The notes under the pieces: generated by a model
Databases searched by the model: none
What the model was told of the DNA's origin: nothing
What the model saw: the letters and a program-made list of their open reading frames with translations, nothing else
Shown here: one piece after another, positions 1 through 6,715 of the stretch
Layout of the letters: each line of letters opens with the position of its first letter
How positions within the stretch are numbered: the stretch's first letter is position 1
Translations under genes and position numbers: made by a program
DNA from: CAKZKT01 sp034434235
Lineage (GTDB): Bacteria; Chloroflexota; Anaerolineae; CG2-30-64-16
Direction: 5' to 3'
DNA length: 33,458 nucleotides
Assembly: GCA_034434235.1 (NCBI GenBank)
Contig: DAOTZV010000200.1
Span: forward strand, 1 to 33,458

Positions 1-411
1 CAGATCACGCTGGAGATCGGCGGCAAGCTGGACGTGCGCCACGGCCGGCCGCTGCGCGTCACGGGCGTGGTGCGCTCGCTGTTCGACGGCGCGTGGTGGC
101 GCGGGGGATTGCGCCGGGCCATGGGCCGCACACGGCCGGGCCCCATCGCCGTGCTCAACGTGGCCGGCATTGACGTCGTCCTGACGGCTACGCGGCACAG
201 CTTCGAGGACCCGGTGCAGTTGCGCGTGCTGGGACTGGAGCCGCTCGACTACCGGATCGTCGTGCTCAAGCGCGGCTATCTGACCACCGAGTTCGCACAG
301 ATCGCGCCGCGCGCGATCCTGGCCTTCACGCCCGGATGCACGAACTGTCGGGTCGAGCGGATGGAATTCCGCCGCGTGCGCCGGCCCATGTATCCGTTGG
401 ACCGTTCGTAG
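1..411 (+). CDS. M81 family metallopeptidase (MlrC-like), C-terminal fragment
   Basis: This frame is open from base 1 and stops at TAG 409-411, so only the last 136 residues of a gene starting upstream are present. The sequence matches the C-terminal domain of the M81/MlrC family. It has an early GGKLD segment, then RHGRPLRVTG, a V-R-S-L-x-D-G turn, and the closing RRVRRPMYPLD signature next to the stop. MlrC was described as the last peptidase of microcystin breakdown, but most homologues are of unknown substrate and are found in bacteria that never meet microcystin. The metal site lies in the missing N-terminal part, so activity cannot be judged. A GTG at 34 is internal and is not taken as the start. 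The gene converges on the A2M gene, and the last codons are part of a long palindrome. Confidence 0.85.
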   Translation, partial: QITLEIGGKLDVRHGRPLRVTGVVRSLFDGAWWRGGLRRAMGRTRPGPIAVLNVAGIDVVLTATRHSFEDPVQLRVLGLEPLDYRIVVLKRGYLTTEFAQIAPRAILAFTPGCTNCRVERMEFRRVRRPMYPLDRS

Positions 412-440
412 AGACGTTGCGTGCAACGTCTCTACGAACG
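403..440. repeat. 38-bp palindrome between convergent genes, possible bidirectional terminator
   Basis: Two perfect 18-bp arms (403-420 and 423-440) flank a 2-bp centre. The core is GTAGAGACGTTGC with its reverse complement. The left arm includes the last codons and stop of the MlrC-like gene. A decayed half copy (GTTGC-AC-GCAAC, 440-451) follows at once. It lies between two convergent genes, where a hairpin could end both transcripts, although no T-run follows on either strand. The sequence resembles dispersed palindromes of the GTAGAGACGTTGC type that I associate with Chloroflexota and cyanobacterial intergenic regions (from memory, not checked). Confidence 0.75.
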
Positions 441-467
441 TTGCACGCAACATCTCGACAGGCCCGA

Positions 468-3400
468 TCACCGCTCTACGACAAACATCCCGCCTGCGCT
501 GCGGCCCCACACCTCCGGATGGTACATCTGATAGGCCGTCGCCGGCAGGAGGAGGAAGCGGCCCGGCACGCTCGCGCGGATCTGGTAGCGGAACTCGTAG
601 CTGCCCGGCTCCAGCCATGAGGCGAAGAGGACCGCCTTTTCGTCTCGCAGCTCCACGCGCGTCGGCGTCCACCAGCCCCACCACCGATCCTCCTGGAACT
701 CCTTTTTTGTCTTCTCGATCTGGGGTCCGGCCGCGGTGATCGAGGTGGTGCGCAGGCTGGTGTCAATGGCTTCGGCGCCGGCCGGCAACGGATCTTCGAC
801 GATCAGGTAGTGCAATTGCCCGGCCGCGATGATGTGCAACCGCACCTCGATCACATCGCCGACCCGCGCCGAGGTGATCGAGGGGCATTCGGCTTTGCCG
901 GCCGGGGGTTGGCCGCATTCGGCCAGGCGGTATTCCCGGCTGATGACCACTCCCCGGTTGAGCGGCCCGACCTTTTCGACCGGCTGATAGCTCTTGAGCT
1001 GCAGCGTGTAGTAGAGTTGTCCGCGTTCGCCGTCCTGGCCGGCCGCCGGCCCCTTGCCGAGCTGATCGGCGCTCGCCGCGCGCTGGATGAGCAGCGCGTT
1101 GGTCTGGTCGGCAAGCAGGGGCGGACGGCCATCGGCGCCGGTCCCGCCCACCGCGGCGCGCAAGGCCGGGATCTCCTGGCCCACCGTGGCGGGCGTCACC
1201 TGTCCCTGGCCCAACACGGCGTCGTTCAGCAGCACCCGCCAGGCGTAGTCCCCCTGGAGCTCGCCGGTGGCGACCATCCAGTCGGTCAGGCTCATGATGG
1301 CCCAGGCGTTCTCTTGCGTCGTCTCCCAACGGTCGGCCCGCCGCGCGGTCATCAGCCAGCGGACGGCGTTCGGCGCCAGGGGATGCCTGGGCTCATGGCG
1401 GGCCAACACGTCGAGCAGGATGGCGGTCGTGCGGGTATCCGAGTTCAGGTTGGCGTAGTCGGTCCACGCCTCTTCCCAGTGAGCGGTGGTCCCGCCGGCG
1501 ATCGCCCGACCGGTGATGTCGGCCAGGAGGGCGCGGAGGCGAGACGCGCTCGCGGCGTCGTCCATCAGCCCGAAAGCCAGCGCCAGATAGCCGCGGGCGT
1601 AGAGGCTGAGGCGTTCCCGTTGTTCGTAAAGCGCGCCGGCCCGGTTCGGCTCGGCCGCGCCCGCCTCGGCCAGGGCATAGAGGATGAACGCCTGCCGGTT
1701 CAGCTCCGTGGCCTTGAGGCCCGTCGGCGCCTTGAGCTGGCTCTTCAGATAGCGCACCGCGCGGGCCATGACGGCCTCGTCCACGGCGAAGCCGGACTGG
1801 CGGGCCTTCGCCATGCCCAGGACGACGTAGCTGCTGATCGTCCCGTTGCTTTCATCCCTCGGCCACCAGCCCCAGCCGCCGTCTATGTGTTGGCCGGCGT
1901 AAAGCCGCTGCAAGCCCACCCCCACCTGTTGCGCCAGCGCGGTCTCCAGGTTGCTCCGGTTTGCAGGCGCTACGAGCCCGAGCTTCTGGAACGCCTGGTA
2001 GCTGATCACGTTGGGCAGGAAGCGGCTCACGGTCTGCTCGGTGCACTCGTAAGGATAGTGCTCCAGGTAGGTGAGGCCGCCGGTCATGGCGGCGGCCAGG
2101 CTTGCCTCCAGGCGCACCTCCAGCTCGCCGGCCGTCGGATCGGCGCCGGCGGGCAGGCGCACCAGCTCCAGCCGGCTCTCGCCCATCGCCACCTGGCCGC
2201 TGCTGCCGACCGTTTCCGGGGTGATGTAGCGGTACACCGGCAACGCGATCTCCACCGCATCTCGTAGGGGCGGACGGCCGTCCGCCCCTACGGCCCCGCC
2301 CGCCACCGCCGCCATCGTCACCGTGACCTGGCTTGCGCTCGCGGCTACCGTCGCCGGCCAGGCGATCCGGGCCGTGTCGCCGGCCTTGATCGTGGCCTTG
2401 CGTTGCAGCGCGGCCGTCGTCTGCAGGCCGCTGGCGTTCAGCTTAACCTCGACCTCGACCTCAGCTTCCGCGTTGTTGTGCACGATGGCCGCGATCTCGG
2501 CCTGGTCGCCCGCGATGAAGAAGCGCGGCAAGACCGGCCGCACCAGCAGGTCTTTGGTCGCGATGATGTCGGCGCGGGCCTGGCCCACCTTCGTGTCGGC
2601 GGTCACGGCCCGGCCGTCCATCGTCCAGGTGGTCAGGTTGTCGGGCAACGTCAGCTCCACCTGGGCGGTCCCATCCGGCCCGGTGCGCACGGCCGCGTTC
2701 CAGTATGCGGTGTCGGGGAATTCGCGGCGCACGGTGAACTCGGCGCCTTCGCCGCCGCCTCCGCCGCCCTTGGCCCCCTCGGGAAGCTGCGCCAGCAGGC
2801 GATCCACGTTCATCACCAGGGTCGCGGCGGTCGTTACGCCCAGGCCGCGGGCCCGGTAGAAGCGATTGAGCAGCGAATAGAGGTTCCCTTCCGGCCCTTC
2901 GGCCAGGGAGAGGACCGACTTGTCCACCAGCGCCAGCGACACCTCGGCCTCGACCGGCTTGCCCGTCGCGTCGAGCGTGCGCACCGTCCAGATCATCTTC
3001 TCCCGCGGCCCCACGCGCAGCGGGCCCGCCGTCTTGACCTCGGGCTGCTGATTTCTGTCCGCGGCCCTCTGCGGGATCAACACGACCTGGAGCTGCCGGT
3101 CGGCCACCGAGACCTTCAGCTCGGCCAGGCCCATCCGGAAGGAGGGCGCGGGCGCGCTGGCGTCTATCCCCTTGACGAGCAACACCGACACGAAGACGTC
3201 GGGCGCGTATTCCGGCCGGATCGGGATCTCCAGCAGCGCGCTGTTGCCGCGCACCTCGATGACCGAGCGCTCCAGGATCCCCCCGCGCTCGACCGTCAGC
3301 AGAGCTTTGACCGGCGTCGGATACGGGCTGGCGACGAGCAGCCGGGCCGTTTCGCCGGGCTTGTATTCCTTCTTGTCGGGGATCAGTTGGATGCGGTCGT

Positions 3401-6400
3401 TGTTCTCTTGTCGCCACGGCGCATAGCCGGGGCCGCTCACCCACGCGTAGGTGGCGCTGCGGATGGTGTGGCCGGCGCGATCGCGGCCGGTCGCTTCGAT
3501 CTTGTATTCGCCCGGTTCGGCCGGCGTGAAGGTAAAGACGGCCGTTCCGTCGCTGCCGGCGGTCACGGTTTGGGTGAAGACCGGCGTCTTCTCGGCCTTG
3601 CTCGTCCAGTAGTAATTGCCGTCTTCGGCCAGCTCCTTGACGCTGTACCAGCGGATCCGGTTGGCGATCAGCTCGACCTTCGTCTCGGCCGCCGGCGTGC
3701 CCTGCGGATCCACGGTCAGCACGTCAATGGCGACCGGCTTGCCCGCGGTGGACACGTAGCTTTGCGGCCGCAGGCCGATGTAGAACGCGGCCTTGTGCAC
3801 GAGCGCGGTCGCCTGCGTCGAAACGCTCTGGCCGTTCACGTCGAGGATCGTGATGTCGAAGGTGAAGCGCTGGCTCTGGCTGAACTTCGTGATGTCGGCC
3901 GGCACGGAGAAGGCGTAGCGCCCCTCCGCGTCGGTGGTCCCTTCCCCCTGGCTCAGCGCGCCGCCGAAGCGTGGCCCGCGCGCGGCGGCGTACCAATCCC
4001 AGTCGCTGAAGCTGTACGGCCCGCCGGGCGGCTCATCGCCGGGGAGATGGAAGGCGAAATCGCTGCTCAGCAGCGTCCAGCGTACCGTGGCGCCCTTCAC
4101 CGGTTGGCCGAAGAAGTAGTTGGCCTGGACGGCCACCTTGATCTGTTCGCCCTGGATGTATTCGGGCCGGTCGGTCTGCGCGGCGACTTCGTATTCCGGC
4201 TTGCGGTATTCGGCTACCGCGAAGCCCGCGTTGAAGTAGGTGCCTTCGCGATCTTTGGTGGGCTGCGGATCGGGGACCCGGACCGAGATGTCGTAGTAGC
4301 CCAGGCCGGCATCCAGGTCCAGCTCGAACGCGCCGTTGATCGTGCCCATGCCGTCGAGCGCCATAGGCCGGCGCCACAGCGTCTTGCCCTGCGCGTCGCT
4401 GATCGTCACGGTGACGACCTGGCCCGGCGTCGGCAATGCATAGATCGCGTCGTTGTCGCGGCGGATGATCGCCTTCCAGTAGACGGTTTGCCCGGGGCGA
4501 TAGATCGGCCGGTCGGTGTAGACGATGCCGTTGTACGGATCGGCCGAGCTGTCCGAGTCCACGCGGAAGTCCCACGGCCCGATGCCCGATGTCCAGGCGC
4601 TCGATGCCACGCCGAAGCCGCCGTCGGCCGTGCGGGCCAGCGCCAGGAGGGTTTGCCAGGGCTGGCGCGGGGGATCGAAGGTCACTTCCGCGAGCCCTTC
4701 GCCGTTTGTGGTGGCGCGCACATCTATGGCGGCCCCATCGCTGAAGCGCACCTCCGCGCCCGCCAGCGGCTGGCCGCTCTTCAGGTCGGTGACCCAGGCC
4801 AGCGCGCCGGTGGCCCAGGACTTCAATGTGACGTTCGCCGTGGTGCGGCCGATGAGCTGGCGTTGCAGGCCGGGCGTGTCGCTGCGATCCGCGATAGCCG
4901 CGGTCTCGCTGTCCACGGCCAGGTAGTAGAGGCCGGTTGGAAGCGGCCGGCCGTCGCGGTCCTCGAGTCGGGTCGACGCGATGCCGACCTGGTTGCGCGG
5001 CGCGGTGGTGGCCACCTGCCACTCGCGCACCAGGTTGGCCGGCCTGGGCGCATAGCTGCGCCACTTGTTCCAGAAATCGTGTCCGGCGAGCGCGATGAAC
5101 TCTTCGTCGGACAGCTTCCACAGACCGAAGCTGATCTGCGGCACGTTGCGGTAAGTGACCGCGGCGACCGTCGGGGTGTACGCGTTGTACGTGCCCACCG
5201 GCCCGGTGCTGTAGAGCTGGACGAACGGGTCGGACTGGCGGGTCGTGAAGCGCAAGACGTAGTCCTGTCCCAGCAGGTTGCCGTAGGGATCGGCGATCTT
5301 GCCCGACAGGGTGATCGTATAGGCCGTGTCGGGCAGTTTCTCCAGGTTGAGGTAGAGGGTATTGTCCCACTCGCTGTAGGTCGTGTAGACCGCCGTCGGC
5401 CTGGGCAAGATGGCGATCGTGTCGCTGACCAGGGTCGCGGGGTTGATGGGGCTGGCGAACTGGAAGCTCACCCCGCCGCCGGGGGAGACGCGCGTGTCGC
5501 CGTTGGCCGGTTGCGTGCGGACGATCTTCGGCGGGAAGACGGTGGTGAATTCCTGGCCGGCGGCCGCGCGCAGCGATCCCCGGCCGTTGGCCGGCCGCGC
5601 GGTCATCGCCACGGCGGCCAGGTAGCGCGTGCCCAGCTTGAGCGCCCGCAGCGGCTTGAAGCGCATGGCCGTCCCGTCTTCGTTCCAGGTGAACGTGCCC
5701 GGCAGGGGCGCCGATTGCGTGCGGCCCGTCACCTCGACCAGGCGGAACGCGGCCTCGGTCGAGGCCCGCTCCATCGGCATGGTGAAGGTCACGGTGATGG
5801 CGCTGGAGGGCGTGACGTTGTCGGTTCCTTCGCGCTGGCCCGCCCGGTCGAACTCCCAACGGAGCACGGTCGGATCGGCTGTGCGGAAGGTGAAGGTGTA
5901 CGGTTCGGCCAACACGCCGCCGGTGGCGTCCTCCAGTCCGGCCTTCACCGTGACGGTGTAGTCGGTGGAGGCGGCCAGGCCGCCGGTCGGTGTAAAGCGG
6001 TAGATGCTGGTGGCAATCCATTCGCCCGCGCCGCTCACGGTCGGAGTGATGACCAGCGGCAGGGTCGGCCCGGCCTGATCGCCGCCCCCCTGGCCCCCCG
6101 ATTTTGGGGGGAGCGAGGAGCCGAGCGGCACTACCGGCCGGTTGAACGCCACGATCAACGCGGCGTCTACCGGCACTCCCGCGGCGCCGTTGGCCGGCTG
6201 AACGTTCGTCACCCGGAGGAAGCCGGCGGTCTTGAACTTGAAGGAGACCGGCTGCGGCAACGGCAACCCGGCCGCGCTGCGCGCCGAGGCGGCCACGTTC
6301 ACCCGATATTCCGCCTCGCGCTTCAGGCGTTCGGTCGGCGAGAAGATCAACTGGTTGCCCTTGACCTGCACCTCGCCCGACACCTTCGGCTCGATGCTGA

Positions 6401-6689
6401 ACGCCGAGGCCGTGCTTGCCGGGTCCATCGGCTGGTCGAAGGTGATCATGACCGGAGCGGCCAGCAGATGTTCCTCTCCGCGGTCGGGCGTGATGCCGAC
6501 CACCGCGGGAGGGAGTGGGGCGCGCGTGGGCGTTGGGGCGGCCGTGGCCGGCACAGCGGTCGGCAGGTCGCGCGGGGCCTGGGGGCCGGGACTCGGCGTT
6601 GCGGTCGGCTGCGGTTGTGGGCCGCGGCCGCAGCTCGCCAGGAAGAGGAGCGCGATCGTCACATACACGAGCCAGCGGGCGAAACGCAT
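468..6689 (-). CDS. Alpha-2-macroglobulin family lipoprotein with CTEQ thioester
   Basis: This 2073-residue protein is a bacterial alpha-2-macroglobulin, thought to trap foreign proteases at the cell surface. The start is ATG 6689-6687, preceded by AAGGAGG (6694-6700); a longer frame to 6815 lacks a signal peptide. A lipoprotein signal ends in L-A-S-C at Cys20, followed by a Pro/Thr linker. About four Big_5 Ig-like repeats follow (roughly residues 50-520), then macroglobulin domains. A glycine run lies near 1310, followed by the A2M domain (T-W-T-M-D-G-R region). The thioester motif C-T-E-Q (Cys1549) sits in an alpha-toroid with a GGWGWW strip. The first gap to the upstream pbpC-like gene is 26 bp, as in the classic pbpC-A2M pair. 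Short repeats are read in frame near residues 193-202, 1466-1476 and 1850-1858. Length is above the usual ~1500-1900 because of the N-terminal repeats. Confidence 0.95.
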   Translation of the reverse strand: MRFARWLVYVTIALLFLASCGRGPQPQPTATPSPGPQAPRDLPTAVPATAAPTPTRAPLPPAVVGITPDRGEEHLLAAPVMITFDQPMDPASTASAFSIEPKVSGEVQVKGNQLIFSPTERLKREAEYRVNVAASARSAAGLPLPQPVSFKFKTAGFLRVTNVQPANGAAGVPVDAALIVAFNRPVVPLGSSLPPKSGGQGGGDQAGPTLPLVITPTVSGAGEWIATSIYRFTPTGGLAASTDYTVTVKAGLEDATGGVLAEPYTFTFRTADPTVLRWEFDRAGQREGTDNVTPSSAITVTFTMPMERASTEAAFRLVEVTGRTQSAPLPGTFTWNEDGTAMRFKPLRALKLGTRYLAAVAMTARPANGRGSLRAAAGQEFTTVFPPKIVRTQPANGDTRVSPGGGVSFQFASPINPATLVSDTIAILPRPTAVYTTYSEWDNTLYLNLEKLPDTAYTITLSGKIADPYGNLLGQDYVLRFTTRQSDPFVQLYSTGPVGTYNAYTPTVAAVTYRNVPQISFGLWKLSDEEFIALAGHDFWNKWRSYAPRPANLVREWQVATTAPRNQVGIASTRLEDRDGRPLPTGLYYLAVDSETAAIADRSDTPGLQRQLIGRTTANVTLKSWATGALAWVTDLKSGQPLAGAEVRFSDGAAIDVRATTNGEGLAEVTFDPPRQPWQTLLALARTADGGFGVASSAWTSGIGPWDFRVDSDSSADPYNGIVYTDRPIYRPGQTVYWKAIIRRDNDAIYALPTPGQVVTVTISDAQGKTLWRRPMALDGMGTINGAFELDLDAGLGYYDISVRVPDPQPTKDREGTYFNAGFAVAEYRKPEYEVAAQTDRPEYIQGEQIKVAVQANYFFGQPVKGATVRWTLLSSDFAFHLPGDEPPGGPYSFSDWDWYAAARGPRFGGALSQGEGTTDAEGRYAFSVPADITKFSQSQRFTFDITILDVNGQSVSTQATALVHKAAFYIGLRPQSYVSTAGKPVAIDVLTVDPQGTPAAETKVELIANRIRWYSVKELAEDGNYYWTSKAEKTPVFTQTVTAGSDGTAVFTFTPAEPGEYKIEATGRDRAGHTIRSATYAWVSGPGYAPWRQENNDRIQLIPDKKEYKPGETARLLVASPYPTPVKALLTVERGGILERSVIEVRGNSALLEIPIRPEYAPDVFVSVLLVKGIDASAPAPSFRMGLAELKVSVADRQLQVVLIPQRAADRNQQPEVKTAGPLRVGPREKMIWTVRTLDATGKPVEAEVSLALVDKSVLSLAEGPEGNLYSLLNRFYRARGLGVTTAATLVMNVDRLLAQLPEGAKGGGGGGEGAEFTVRREFPDTAYWNAAVRTGPDGTAQVELTLPDNLTTWTMDGRAVTADTKVGQARADIIATKDLLVRPVLPRFFIAGDQAEIAAIVHNNAEAEVEVEVKLNASGLQTTAALQRKATIKAGDTARIAWPATVAASASQVTVTMAAVAGGAVGADGRPPLRDAVEIALPVYRYITPETVGSSGQVAMGESRLELVRLPAGADPTAGELEVRLEASLAAAMTGGLTYLEHYPYECTEQTVSRFLPNVISYQAFQKLGLVAPANRSNLETALAQQVGVGLQRLYAGQHIDGGWGWWPRDESNGTISSYVVLGMAKARQSGFAVDEAVMARAVRYLKSQLKAPTGLKATELNRQAFILYALAEAGAAEPNRAGALYEQRERLSLYARGYLALAFGLMDDAASASRLRALLADITGRAIAGGTTAHWEEAWTDYANLNSDTRTTAILLDVLARHEPRHPLAPNAVRWLMTARRADRWETTQENAWAIMSLTDWMVATGELQGDYAWRVLLNDAVLGQGQVTPATVGQEIPALRAAVGGTGADGRPPLLADQTNALLIQRAASADQLGKGPAAGQDGERGQLYYTLQLKSYQPVEKVGPLNRGVVISREYRLAECGQPPAGKAECPSITSARVGDVIEVRLHIIAAGQLHYLIVEDPLPAGAEAIDTSLRTTSITAAGPQIEKTKKEFQEDRWWGWWTPTRVELRDEKAVLFASWLEPGSYEFRYQIRASVPGRFLLLPATAYQMYHPEVWGRSAGGMFVVER
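1116..1140. repeat. Decayed copy of the GGGGCGGACGG palindrome inside the A2M gene
   Basis: The left arm AGGGGCGGACGGCC is kept, but the right arm has diverged (ATCGGCGCC instead of GTCCGCC). On the minus strand it is read as G-A-D-G-R-P-P-L, the same peptide as the intact copy at 2263-2292. This points to an older insertion of the same element. Confidence 0.5.
2263..2292. repeat. 30-bp perfect palindrome read in frame in the A2M gene
   Basis: The arms 2263-2277 and 2278-2292 are exact reverse complements with no loop. The left arm is CGTAGGGGCGGACGG. Its length is a multiple of three, and it is translated on the minus strand as V-G-A-D-G-R-P-P-L-R. A sister palindrome with GCACGG in place of GGACGG is in proS at 12363-12396. 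Confidence 0.8.
6086..6111. repeat. G/C-run hairpin repeat (C6-GATTTT-G6) inside the A2M gene
   Basis: CCCCCTGG is followed by C6 (6094-6099), a GATTTT loop and G6 (6106-6111). It is translated on the minus strand as P-P-K-S-G-G-Q-G-G-G between two Ig-like repeats. The same unit, with an AAAATT centre, occurs twice in the radical SAM gene at 30222 and 30303, so it is a dispersed element and not a local low-complexity tract. Confidence 0.6.
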
Positions 6690-6715
6690 AGGGCCTCCTT
6701 CAGGGATGATCTCCA

